From the NCBI GenBank assembly GCA_035511075.1, contig DATKFW010000093.1, positions 10,635 to 74,634 of the forward strand: a stretch of DNA of 64,000 nt. The letters run 5' to 3'. The translations under genes and the position numbers were made by a program. Within the stretch, counting starts at the first letter, position 1, and each line of letters begins with the position of its first letter. Below are positions 1 to 8,359 of the stretch, in pieces. The notes beneath the pieces are model-generated. The model saw nothing but the letters and a program-made list of their open reading frames with translations. It was not told the DNA's origin and searched no databases. The DNA is from DATAUD01 sp035511075. Lineage in GTDB: Bacteria; Verrucomicrobiota; Verrucomicrobiia; Limisphaerales; Palsa-1400.

Positions 1-145
1 CAAATTGCTTGCCACAGGAACCGCAGACAGGTCTTGGCTCGCACGCCACATGCACGACAATTTCGCAACGAGGACAGAACTTGCCTTGGTTGGATAATAC
101 TATGCTCCGGTTGCAAATGTGACATTTGTGACCTGCGATTTGCAT
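1..145 (-). CDS. Partial N-terminus of a C4HC3 zinc-finger protein
   Basis: An open frame starts at an ATG at 145-143 and runs off the left edge, giving 48 residues. It contains eight regularly spaced metal ligands: C8, C11, C24, C27, H32, C35, C41 and C44. The spacing C-x2-C-x12-C-x2-C-x4-H-x2-C-x5-C-x2-C is that of a RING/PHD-type cross-brace finger rather than a simple zinc ribbon. Such fingers occur in some bacteria, often fused to another domain that here would lie outside the window. The ligands are read directly; the fold is inferred from spacing. Function is unknown. It is divergent from the DUF6916-like gene downstream. Confidence 0.6.
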   Translation of the reverse strand, partial: MQIAGHKCHICNRSIVLSNQGKFCPRCEIVVHVACEPRPVCGSCGKQF

Positions 146-452
146 TTACCACTAATACCGTCCTTTATTATTTACTGAAATACAAAAGGTCAGTCCGCCT
201 TTAAAATCAGCAATTCTCCGCAAGCAATTCCTAAGCGGCGCGACTTGGCGGAGGGCGGGTGCAGCGCGGCAGGGCACGGGGGCGCGTGGCCCCGCCCGGA
301 GCGGTACGATCTCCGCCATTGAATTGCTTTTTGATCCCCCTTTTTCACCCCTCAATAAGGTGATTTCAGCCGGGCCATTTAGACTTGGGAAATGAATTGA
401 ATTGACTCCGTGGGCGCGATTTGTTTGGATCAAAAAGTCCATAGATTGTCCT
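146..452. other. Intergenic stretch, no gene recognised
   Basis: About 300 bases between the divergent zinc-finger gene and the DUF6916-like gene. It has a GC-rich, G-rich patch around 240-310 and is AT-rich at both ends, consistent with holding two divergent promoters, but I could not pick out confident -35/-10 pairs. The open frames crossing it on the minus strand have low-complexity composition and no recognisable motif. Confidence 0.4.
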
Positions 453-929
453 GTGCCAACGAGGCGAAAATTCCTGATTGATTGCTCCGCCCTGATTGCG
501 GCGGCCTTGACGGTTCCGACCGCCGGCGTGGCCGATTCTGCCGCGCCTCTTTGGAGAAAAAGGTCTCTCAGCGAGATCAGTGGTTCCGCGTTGGCTAGCC
601 AGGTGAACACTCCTTTTCGCATTGAGGCGGGGGCAGGCAGGACGATTGAAGTCACCCTGGCTGAAGTGAAAATACGCCAGGATAGACCCCTCAAACGCGG
701 CCAGCGTCCGCCTCACGATGCCCGCAACGAAAAATTCTCGCTTATTTTCTCCGGTTCCCGCGCTGATTTGGTTCAACAGAACACTTACCCGGTCGCCCAC
801 GAGAAGCTGGGGCGATTTGACCTTTTCCTCGTGCCCATCAACACAAGAAACCCGGCGAAAATAGATTACCAGGCTTTGGTCAATCGCCCCAGGAACCACA
901 TTTCCTGGGAAAACCGATGCAAAGGATGA
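453..929 (+). CDS. DUF6916-like exported protein preceding a tail-collar protein
   Basis: 158 residues if started at the GTG at 453; the frame stays open upstream to a TTG at 402. I prefer 453 because the protein then begins with a Tat-like signal (TRRKFL, then a hydrophobic segment rich in Ala, Leu and Val). The remaining ~110 residues resemble the small DUF6916 family, with the features 'F.l....d...VNQ.TYP..H..LG.F.LFLVP'. That family is usually encoded next to microcystin-dependent (MdpB-like) tail-collar proteins, as here: the next gene starts 3 bases downstream. It may help display or assemble the collar protein. The family assignment is from memory of its ending; the pairing is seen in the sequence. 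Confidence 0.6.
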   Translation: MPTRRKFLIDCSALIAAALTVPTAGVADSAAPLWRKRSLSEISGSALASQVNTPFRIEAGAGRTIEVTLAEVKIRQDRPLKRGQRPPHDARNEKFSLIFSGSRADLVQQNTYPVAHEKLGRFDLFLVPINTRNPAKIDYQALVNRPRNHISWENRCKG

Positions 930-932
930 ATT

Positions 933-1457
933 ATGTCAGAACCGTTTGTCGGTGAGATAAGAATGTTCGGATTCAGTTTTCCGCCCAGAAGTTGGGCCTT
1001 GTGCAACGGCCAACTCCTGTCCATTGCGCAAAACGACGCCTTGTTTGCCCTGCTGGGCACGACTTATGGCGGTGACGGCATAACCAACTTCGCCCTGCCG
1101 AATCTGCAAAGCCGCGTCCCGGTCCATCAAGGGCAGGGAATCAGTCTCTCGCCCTACGTTCTCGGCGAGCAGACCGGAGTTGAAACCGTGACCCTGACGT
1201 CCAGCCAAATGCCTGTCCACAGCCATGCCGTCGCATGCAACACAAACGGCGGCAACCAGGCCAGTCCCGCAAATGGTTTGCCGGCAGTGGAATCGACCGG
1301 CACGTCCCTGGACTACACCAACGCCGCTGCCAACAACACAATGGGCACAGGAATGATCGAAAACGCAGGTTCAGGCGCGGCCCACCCGAACATTCAGCCG
1401 GTGCTGTGCGTGAACTTTTGCATCGCGCTCGTGGGCGTTTACCCCTCGCGAAGTTGA
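933..1457 (+). CDS. Phage tail-collar domain protein (microcystin-dependent protein family)
   Basis: 174 residues, complete. The N-terminal half carries the tail-collar signature: 'GEIRMFGFSFPPRSWALCNG', then 'LFALLGTTYGGDGITNFALPNLQSRVP' and a glycine-rich run. The C-terminal half has the family's conserved 'SQMPVHSHAV' and the ending 'HPNIQPVLCVNFCIAL.G.YPSR'. Homologues are often annotated as microcystin-dependent protein MdpB and occur, two or three in tandem, in many environmental bacteria outside prophages; their role is poorly known. No other phage gene lies nearby, so this is a stand-alone cellular gene rather than a prophage remnant. The start is fixed by the conserved 'SEPFVGEI' beginning. 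It is probably co-transcribed with the gene before it. Confidence 0.85.
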   Translation: MSEPFVGEIRMFGFSFPPRSWALCNGQLLSIAQNDALFALLGTTYGGDGITNFALPNLQSRVPVHQGQGISLSPYVLGEQTGVETVTLTSSQMPVHSHAVACNTNGGNQASPANGLPAVESTGTSLDYTNAAANNTMGTGMIENAGSGAAHPNIQPVLCVNFCIALVGVYPSRS

Positions 1458-1479
1458 CCTGGTCCGCACCCAGGACCCG

Positions 1480-4182
1480 ATGAACAATCGCATGTCCAAT
1501 GGATCGATCTGGCGGAGCTTGCTGCTTGCGGGGTTTTGCCTGGCGGCTTCGCGGGCCTGGAGCCACGAGCTTTTCTACGCCACCAGTAGCGCCACGCAGG
1601 CGAACAATACCGTTGAAATCCTCTCAACCAACGGCGCGGCGAATGACTCCATATTCACCGCAACCGGGGCCGCGAGCGACGGCGTGATTTGTTGCACGGC
1701 GATTGCCGTGGATTCCTCCGCGCAGAAGGTTTTTCTCCTCGATGCGGCCGGGCAGACAATCTGGCGAATGAACTTGGACGGCAGCAGCCTGACCGCCGTG
1801 GCGACGCTTACAAACAGCACGCCCACCGACTTGGCACTGGACACGGTCAACCAACAAATCTACTTCACGACCAGCAGTTGGATCCAATCCGATAACACCA
1901 TTCAAAGAGTGTCCTACTCCGGAGATGTCAGTACCGTCCTGGTCACCGCAGGCGGATCATCCGGCAACGGCGTCAGTCGTTGTACGGCCCTGGCGTTGGA
2001 CCTGCTTCATTCGCTCATCTTCTTCTCCGACGCGGGCACCAATGCACTCTGGAGCGTCACTTTGGGAGGCGACGATCTGTCATCGGTCGCGGAAAATTTG
2101 GCCGCCGCGCCTCTCGACCTGGCGCTCGATGTCACCAATAAACTCATCTATTATGCGACCAGCAGTTCGATTCAAAGCAGCAATACCGTCCAGCGGATCG
2201 ATTATGCCGGGCTGACGAACACGCTTCTCTTTACCGCCGCAGGCGGCGGCAGCGTCCAACGCTGCACCGCCCTGGAATTCGACCCGGTCGCCTCCAAAAT
2301 TTATCTGGCTGACGCGGGCGCAAGCGCCCTTTGGACCCTCAACGGAGACGGTTCGGACCTGGCGCCGCTGGCAACCGGTGTTCTTCCCATCCCGCGTCGC
2401 CTAAGGCTAACCGAGTTGCCGTTGAACTTGCAGTTTATCGTGGTTAACCTCAACGACAGCGGCCCCGGTTCGCTCCGGCAGGCGATTCTTGACAGCCAGG
2501 TCGCCTCCTCAATTGTTTTCAGCAATGGTCTTTTCGCCGACAGTTCCGGGGTGGTCAATCTTGTCACTGTGGGCGACACGACGTTTGGCCCGTCGTCGAT
2601 CATCATCACAAACCGCATCGCCATCACCGGACCGGTTGGCTCCAATGGCGTCGTCATAGCCCGTTCCAACGGCGCGCCCGCGATGCGGTTGTTTTATGTG
2701 GCTCCGGGCGGTTCGCTAACACTCAGTAACGTCACCCTTGCCAACGGCCTTTCCCAAGGCGGCGACGGAGGTTCCGGTTATCAGCGCGGCGGCAGCGGAG
2801 GCGGAGGGGCGGGTATCGGAGGGGCCATTTTTAATTGGGGCACGCTCGATTTGGAGAATTCGACGCTGACTGGCAACCAGGCCCTTGGCGGCGCGGGCGG
2901 CGGCGGTGCCACTGGAGGCGGCGAGGGCAGCGGCGGGGGCGGCGGCGGCATGGGTGGTGACGGCGCAATTGGAGGGGCCAGTTCAATTGGCGGAACCGGC
3001 GGCCTTCCGACCGGCGGCGTCGGCGGCGCCGGAACCGGGACGGGGCTTGACGGTGGGATCGGAGGCGGAGGGGGCGGCGGCGGCAGCGGCAGTGCCGGCA
3101 ACGGCAGCGGCGGCGGGGGCTATGGTGGATTTGGCGGCGGCGGCGGTGGCGGGGGGGCTTACGACACTCTCGGAAATCGAGGCGCCGCCGGCGGCCCTGG
3201 AGGGACAGGCGGTTTTGGCGGCGGCGTCGGCGGTCCCGGCGGCGGGACCCCTGGAGGCACGATCGGCCCGCCGGGATACGGCGGCGGGGCCAGCGGCGCG
3301 ACCGGGGACGACTCGGGAAATCTTGGCAGCGCCGGCGGCGGGGGCGCCGGGTTGGGCGGCGCCGTATTTAGCGTGTACGGCGTGGTCACTGTTACCAATT
3401 GCACCTTCTCCGGTAATGCGGCCCTGGGTGGAGCGGGCGGAACCATGGTGGGCAGCGTCGGCTCCAATGGGATGGGCCTTGGCGGCGGTATATTCAACGT
3501 TGATGGCTCTGTCAGCGTCCTTAACGGCACTTTCGCCTACAACCAGGCTCCCCAGGGCGGCGGCGGCATTTGTAACGTCGGCGAAGGTGAGATTTCCAGC
3601 GTCTATATTCGCAATACCATTTTGGGCGATACCCTTTCCGGCGCGAGCGATTATTTTTCGACCAATATTTCGGGAGCCACCAACGTGGACTTCGGCAACC
3701 GCAACCTCATCCAGGTCAACAACGGCTTCACTGGCGGCATTGTGTCCGAAGCGGACCCGCAATTGACTCCGCTCCAGGACAATGGCGGCCCCACCTGGAC
3801 CCATGCCCTGCTTAACGGAAGCCCGGCCATCGACGCCGGCAACAACGCCGGCCTCCCCGCGACGGATCAGCGCGGCTACCCGCGGGTGGTTGACGGTGAT
3901 GACAATGGGTCGCCGATTGTTGATTTGGGTGCAGTCGAAGACGGTTTGGTTCTCTTGACAGCCGCGGCTCAGAACTTCCAGGGGATCGAATCCGACGGGT
4001 TCGAATTATCACTGATCGGGGAAACGAACCGGAATTACGTCATCCAGTTCTCCACTGATCTCGCCGACTGGAACTCGTTCAGCACCAATCTCGTGCCGGC
4101 CGAAGGCGTCATCACCGTGTTCGATCCCGGTGCGAAAACCTCTCCACAGCCGCGGACCTATCGCGCCTTCGCACTCCCTTAG
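1480..4182 (+). CDS. Large glycine-rich secreted protein: beta-propeller plus beta-helix, choice-of-anchor type
   Basis: 900 residues (a second ATG at 1492 is also possible). A signal peptide ends near residue 28 (SRAWS). Residues ~30-310 contain three repeats of ~80-90 residues with 'YYATSS..QSSNTVQRIDYAG..' and 'FDPVASKIYLADAGASALWTLNGDGS', a YWTD/LDL-receptor-like propeller. Residues ~320-420 ('DSGPGSLRQAI') start a right-handed beta-helix. Residues ~425-640 are extremely glycine-rich. The helix ends with 'SPAIDAGNN..LPATDQRGYPRVVDG', the choice-of-anchor Q signature. The last ~65 residues are a small beta domain ('NYVIQFSTDLADWNSF...TYRAFALP') shared by many verrucomicrobial exported proteins. 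Likely a cell-surface or extracellular structural protein; no catalytic residues are recognised. Confidence 0.8.
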   Translation: MNNRMSNGSIWRSLLLAGFCLAASRAWSHELFYATSSATQANNTVEILSTNGAANDSIFTATGAASDGVICCTAIAVDSSAQKVFLLDAAGQTIWRMNLDGSSLTAVATLTNSTPTDLALDTVNQQIYFTTSSWIQSDNTIQRVSYSGDVSTVLVTAGGSSGNGVSRCTALALDLLHSLIFFSDAGTNALWSVTLGGDDLSSVAENLAAAPLDLALDVTNKLIYYATSSSIQSSNTVQRIDYAGLTNTLLFTAAGGGSVQRCTALEFDPVASKIYLADAGASALWTLNGDGSDLAPLATGVLPIPRRLRLTELPLNLQFIVVNLNDSGPGSLRQAILDSQVASSIVFSNGLFADSSGVVNLVTVGDTTFGPSSIIITNRIAITGPVGSNGVVIARSNGAPAMRLFYVAPGGSLTLSNVTLANGLSQGGDGGSGYQRGGSGGGGAGIGGAIFNWGTLDLENSTLTGNQALGGAGGGGATGGGEGSGGGGGGMGGDGAIGGASSIGGTGGLPTGGVGGAGTGTGLDGGIGGGGGGGGSGSAGNGSGGGGYGGFGGGGGGGGAYDTLGNRGAAGGPGGTGGFGGGVGGPGGGTPGGTIGPPGYGGGASGATGDDSGNLGSAGGGGAGLGGAVFSVYGVVTVTNCTFSGNAALGGAGGTMVGSVGSNGMGLGGGIFNVDGSVSVLNGTFAYNQAPQGGGGICNVGEGEISSVYIRNTILGDTLSGASDYFSTNISGATNVDFGNRNLIQVNNGFTGGIVSEADPQLTPLQDNGGPTWTHALLNGSPAIDAGNNAGLPATDQRGYPRVVDGDDNGSPIVDLGAVEDGLVLLTAAAQNFQGIESDGFELSLIGETNRNYVIQFSTDLADWNSFSTNLVPAEGVITVFDPGAKTSPQPRTYRAFALP

Positions 4183-4194
4183 GCGCTGCGCAAG

Positions 4195-5946
4195 TCATGG
4201 GGACTGCGCATACACCCGGACGTAATCGACGTACATATCGGCCAACCCGTGATATCGCGACAAATCGACGGGCCAGCCGCCGCCGGTGGCCAGATCGATC
4301 AGGAAGAAAAATGAGCTTTGTTTGGAGAGCGGAAGCGTCGCGTGCCGGCCCACTTCGATGTCGTCGCAATAGTAGATTGTGTCCGTCGGTGTAATCTTGC
4401 AGCCGTAGGTGTGGAACGTTTCAAACCAGGCCGATGGAATTCCGAGCTTGCGCATGTGAATTGGATTATGCATTCCGTCAAACGCCGCTTTTTCGACGGC
4501 CTTGCCCGTCTCCCCCTGGTCCCAGCAATGCGGCGTAATCATATAGGTATCGAACGCGTTGGGTTCGTGCGGGCCTTCTCCGCCATACGCTTCAATAACG
4601 TCCAACTCGTCGCACGGCACTTTCACGCCCTTGCGATAGTCCGTCATGTAATCAGTCAGGAGCCAGAAGCTCGGCCACGTGCCGATCGCGTTCGGGGCGA
4701 TAAACCTGCATTCGAAGTAACACGGGGCTTTGGCTGTGATGCCGGTGGCGTCGTTCTTCATCGAAGAAATCAAGCCCGAGCTGTGCGCCTTGTCGCTGGC
4801 CCGGATTCGCAAATAGGAATCGATCTGGGAAAAAGGGTTGCGCGGCGAATCGTGGCCGGAGAAGGTGTGCGCGCTGAAGTCCTGCGAGCCGCCCGGCGGC
4901 TTGTGGTCATAATAGGCCGCCTTGGGATCGGTGCTGGAGATGGAAAGCGGTCCGGTAAAGTCGTCGGCAAAAACCAGCGACATCCCTTTGGCCGCGGGAG
5001 GCGGCTCGGTGGGAATTCCCTGATTCCATACAACGCCGCCCTTGTTGTAGAGTTGCAGGTAGCAATTGTCCTTAAGTTCGCCGCTCTCGCCGCTGATTCT
5101 CACCGTCACAGGCCCGTGCGGATAGGCCCCAGCCGGGAAAACGAACGATCCCCTGCCCTTCGCATCCAGGCGGACGGTGGCAATTGTGGAATCGGCCCCA
5201 AACCCTGCGCCCTGCTTCCAGCACTTCGCGATGACGCGGGCGAAGCCTGGGGCCGAGACGGCGATCGCGGTATCTCCCTGAACGTCGGCGCAATACTCCG
5301 GAGAAACAACGCCGATCTGGGAACCTTGCGCTGTGTCCTCGGAGGTCTCGGATTCGACGCTGAGAGAATCAAAGTAGAGATCGCTCTCAACGGCCACCAA
5401 TCGCTCGTCAACCTTGGGCTGGCCGATGGTAAACGTAATCTCGCTGATCGGAAATTCGATTCTTGCGGTTTTGTCCCCTCCCCACGTTTCATGGCCGGAG
5501 TCCAGGTCGATGACCACTTCTTTCCAGCCTGAGAAGTCGATGATCCCACCCTGACCGGTATTCTTGCTGTACTGATGCGTCTTACCGGCGGCGTCGGTTA
5601 GCCGCACACCGTACGAGCACTTCATGTTGTCGCCTTTGAGCCAGAATCGCAGTTGATGGACCGGCCCGCCAATCCTGACCTTGTTCGGAATGCCGAGGTA
5701 TTGGAAATTCCCGATGGAGACGAAGTGGTAATGCAACTTCAGGCACTGCTTCCCATCGTGTGGATCGTCCGTCGAGAGTTGGACCGAAGCATTCTCGTTG
5801 GGAATATTCACCACCCACACGGTGGGCAGCGACGAAGCCTGCTCAAAATCCTGGACCATCACCGGCGCCGCTCCCCAGGCTGGAGCAATCCCGACACCCA
5901 GCATGATACACAGGAAACCTGTGGCGGCATTGTGGCGAAAGCTCAT
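4195..5946 (-). CDS. Secreted glycoside hydrolase family 16 enzyme
   Basis: Retaining endo-beta-glycanase, probably acting on laminarin, agar, carrageenan or a similar beta-glucan/galactan outside the cell. I start it at the ATG at 5946, where a clean signal peptide begins ('MSFRHNAATGFLCIMLGVG'); the frame also allows a GTG at 5973. A carbohydrate-binding-like beta domain fills roughly residues 30-190, an Ig-like linker follows, and the catalytic jelly roll covers about the last 270 residues. The GH16 catalytic motif is intact: ELDVIE (residues 456-461 counted from the GTG), with E456 as nucleophile and E461 as acid/base by family rule. The substrate cannot be read from sequence. It lies 54 bp downstream of the Calx-beta protein on the same strand and may share its transcript. 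Confidence 0.88.
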   Translation of the reverse strand: MSFRHNAATGFLCIMLGVGIAPAWGAAPVMVQDFEQASSLPTVWVVNIPNENASVQLSTDDPHDGKQCLKLHYHFVSIGNFQYLGIPNKVRIGGPVHQLRFWLKGDNMKCSYGVRLTDAAGKTHQYSKNTGQGGIIDFSGWKEVVIDLDSGHETWGGDKTARIEFPISEITFTIGQPKVDERLVAVESDLYFDSLSVESETSEDTAQGSQIGVVSPEYCADVQGDTAIAVSAPGFARVIAKCWKQGAGFGADSTIATVRLDAKGRGSFVFPAGAYPHGPVTVRISGESGELKDNCYLQLYNKGGVVWNQGIPTEPPPAAKGMSLVFADDFTGPLSISSTDPKAAYYDHKPPGGSQDFSAHTFSGHDSPRNPFSQIDSYLRIRASDKAHSSGLISSMKNDATGITAKAPCYFECRFIAPNAIGTWPSFWLLTDYMTDYRKGVKVPCDELDVIEAYGGEGPHEPNAFDTYMITPHCWDQGETGKAVEKAAFDGMHNPIHMRKLGIPSAWFETFHTYGCKITPTDTIYYCDDIEVGRHATLPLSKQSSFFFLIDLATGGGWPVDLSRYHGLADMYVDYVRVYAQSP

Positions 5947-6000
5947 CCCGGGCGAACCACACTTCTTTGGCACCCAGGACTCATCGGAATCCCCCTGCCC

Positions 6001-7173
6001 TTACCATCCCCAACCGTGATGGTGATAGATATTTGTCGTGACGTAAATTTCGACAGGAGCGGAAATTGCTTTTGTGCCGTTGTTATCAGTGGCGACCGCC
6101 GTCAGGATATTGCTCCCAACCGGGGCGTTGGTCCACCGGAAATAGTAGGGCAGCCATTGCATGCGCAGATGGAATTGGCTGGACGGCTCGGCGGCCAGAT
6201 AATTGGTGACCACGCCCAGGCTCGCGCCGTTGGCCAGGAATTCCACGGTGTTGACCACACCGCCAACTTCGCCCGCGGCCGCCAGGAGATTGATCGTTGC
6301 CAAATCGGGAAATTCGGCGCCCTTGACTGGGTTGATGACTCGGACCTCGGGGGCGGGAAGATTGGTCGTGACGTCGACGGTGACGGCTTCGGAGGTTGTT
6401 TGCAGCGCGGAATTGTCCGTCGCCACCGCGGTGACGTTGTAACTGCCCGGCGAGACATTGGTCCACACAAATTGAAACCGGCTCACGCGCGACCCGGGTG
6501 TGACCGGCACAATGGAACCATGCGATTCTCGCAAAACCAAGGGGTGCAGCGGATCGCCGGAAAATGGATTGTTAGACACGGTGCCGATTTCCGTGCCGTT
6601 GGCAAAAAAGCTGACCGCCGTGACCCACCCGTTGGAATCCGACGCGTTGGCGGCGATTTCGACGTTTGGCAGCGATAAGAACGACGCCCCGTTGGTCGGC
6701 GCCACGATCTTCACTTCGGGCGGCACATTGGTGTAATGATAAACAATGTAAACAACGGCCCGATCCAGCGAACCGACGAAGAAGTTGGTCGGGTGCCGCT
6801 GCAAACTTAAGACTACAGTCTTATATCCGGTGGCCGACGGCTCGTTAATCGGCGTGACAGCGATGTTCGACGATACCTGCCCGGCGGCCAGCGTGACGGT
6901 AAGCGGAATGGTCGCGTAATCGACGCCATTGGTCCCGGTCCCGCCAAGTGCAAAAGGAATTGTCAACGAAGCGTTGGTGTCGCCCGCGCGGCATAGCGTA
7001 AAGGTTCCCGGATTGCCGTCTGGTTCAGTGGCGAGCGGTTCCGTGGGCCGGACTGTGACAAACTGAATCGACGGGAGACTGGTAGGCACCGCCTCAAGTC
7101 TGCATGCCAAACCGAGCATTATCATGGCCGCAAGGGCAAGCCGCGACCGCAACAGACATTTTGGCATCATCAC
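6001..7173 (-). CDS. Secreted Calx-beta and Ig-like domain protein
   Basis: 390 residues with a signal peptide (basic start, then 'LALAAMIMLGLAC'). Residues ~30-135 form a Calx-beta domain: 'GTFTLCRAGDTNASLTIPFALGGTGTNGVDY' and 'VTLAAGQVSSNIAVTPI'. Two bacterial Ig-like repeats follow (about 140-265 and 270-380), each with 'P.V.I..P.NGA.F..L..I...A.A.D..G.V..V.F.ANG' and 'WTN...GS...TAVATDN'. The last residues are the unusual His/Trp-rich tail IYHHHGWGW. This repeat architecture is typical of extracellular adhesive or scaffold proteins. With the GH16 gene downstream, a role in polysaccharide capture is plausible but inferred. Confidence 0.8.
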   Translation of the reverse strand: MMMPKCLLRSRLALAAMIMLGLACRLEAVPTSLPSIQFVTVRPTEPLATEPDGNPGTFTLCRAGDTNASLTIPFALGGTGTNGVDYATIPLTVTLAAGQVSSNIAVTPINEPSATGYKTVVLSLQRHPTNFFVGSLDRAVVYIVYHYTNVPPEVKIVAPTNGASFLSLPNVEIAANASDSNGWVTAVSFFANGTEIGTVSNNPFSGDPLHPLVLRESHGSIVPVTPGSRVSRFQFVWTNVSPGSYNVTAVATDNSALQTTSEAVTVDVTTNLPAPEVRVINPVKGAEFPDLATINLLAAAGEVGGVVNTVEFLANGASLGVVTNYLAAEPSSQFHLRMQWLPYYFRWTNAPVGSNILTAVATDNNGTKAISAPVEIYVTTNIYHHHGWGW

Positions 7174-7288
7174 CGGTTATAATACACTTTTCTCAGACAA
7201 AGTCAGCAACAAATAGCACCACAAAGCGTGCCAATCAAAAGTAAGAATCCGCACGAATAGGGCGGGTTTTTGGGTCTGGCGGAGACTC

Positions 7289-8359
7289 TCAGTTTTCCGC
7301 GGCATGCGCCAGCGCCTCGTGCCTCTCCGCCAACGGCAATTTCGCAAGCGCGCCGACTGCCTGGTAGAATTTCTCGATATCTCCGCCCTGGGCTTTCAGG
7401 ACGGCCTGAAACCCCGGCACCAAATCGTAATAGGTGGCGATGGTATTAAGTTTGGCGTTGTTGATCGGCTCGCTGAACCAATAGTCGTAACCCGATTTGG
7501 TCACTCCCCATTGAGTTTTCAATTTCGCATAGTTTTCCCGCATTTCCCCGATCACCTCTTCCTTGCGACGGAGCTTTTCGGCGTCGGGCAACGTCGAGTC
7601 CGAATAAAGAGCCTGCAATTGGCCGCACGCGGCGAGAACCAGCTTGACGAAGTCGTTCTCGCGCCGGCGCTCCTTCAAATAGTCCTCATACGCCTCGGGC
7701 TTGTGCGCGGCCAGGTACCACCGGCGGACGCCTTCCTCGGCGACCGTTGTGGCAAAGGCCTCGTTGAAATCGGTGTCGCCGGGGATAAACAGGCGTCGAT
7801 GGCCCAGTTCGTGAAATATGATTTCCGCCAGTTCGGATTCCGGTTCGTAGATAAAAGTGCTCAACAACGGGTCATGAAACCATCCCAGCGTCGAATAAGT
7901 TTGGACGCCGCCGACATCAACGTCCCAACCCCGCTTTTCCCACTTCTCCGCGTAGCGCTCTGCGGAGGATTCATTGAAATAGCCGCGGTAACTGGCGCGT
8001 CCGACGACGGGAAACCACCAGGTTTTGGGCTCCAGGGAAAGGGGCGGAGCCACGACAACCGTCCAGACAACGCACGAGCGATGCAAATCCGTATATTTGA
8101 CGTAGCTCTTATCGACCGGTTCCTTGAGTTCCTGGCCGGCGAACCGGCGGATTTCGAGCACCTCCTTGAATTGGGCCTTGAGTTTGGCGGGCGTCGCGGG
8201 ATTGGCGATGAGCGATTCGATTGGCTTTTGATGCGCCAGGATTTGATATTCGCCGGCAATGGCCTGGCGATAATATCCAACTGCCTCACAGCCCGACAGA
8301 ACAATTGCCATGAGCAGGCAGCTCGAAAATAAAATGAACCGCCGCGTCCGGACCCTCAC
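7289..8359 (-). CDS. Lipoprotein zinc aminopeptidase (PF10023 family)
   Basis: 356 residues from the GTG at 8359, which overlaps the glnS stop as GTGA; translation is probably coupled. A positively charged start, a hydrophobic segment and the lipobox LSGC predict an outer-membrane lipoprotein. The family pattern is clear: 'VVGRASYRGYFNESSAERYAEKWEKRGWDV...GVQTYSTLGWFHDPLLSTF', then the gluzincin-like zinc motif HELGH (in 'IIFHELGHRRLF') and 'FNEAFATTVAEEG' with a downstream Glu as likely third ligand. Family members are annotated as putative aminopeptidases; few have been tested. An upstream extension into glnS is open but would remove the signal, so I reject it. Confidence 0.85.
   Translation of the reverse strand: MRVRTRRFILFSSCLLMAIVLSGCEAVGYYRQAIAGEYQILAHQKPIESLIANPATPAKLKAQFKEVLEIRRFAGQELKEPVDKSYVKYTDLHRSCVVWTVVVAPPLSLEPKTWWFPVVGRASYRGYFNESSAERYAEKWEKRGWDVDVGGVQTYSTLGWFHDPLLSTFIYEPESELAEIIFHELGHRRLFIPGDTDFNEAFATTVAEEGVRRWYLAAHKPEAYEDYLKERRRENDFVKLVLAACGQLQALYSDSTLPDAEKLRRKEEVIGEMRENYAKLKTQWGVTKSGYDYWFSEPINNAKLNTIATYYDLVPGFQAVLKAQGGDIEKFYQAVGALAKLPLAERHEALAHAAEN

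Noticed and set aside
933..1457. Prophage remnant
   Set aside because: A tail-collar domain alone, next to a DUF6916-like gene and cellular secreted-protein genes, is the usual non-phage context.
2983..3804. Long minus-strand and alternative plus-strand frames across the glycine-rich region
   Set aside because: Repetitive GGC codons give Ala- and Pro-rich shadows in other frames; only the frame with signal peptide and beta-helix motifs is real.
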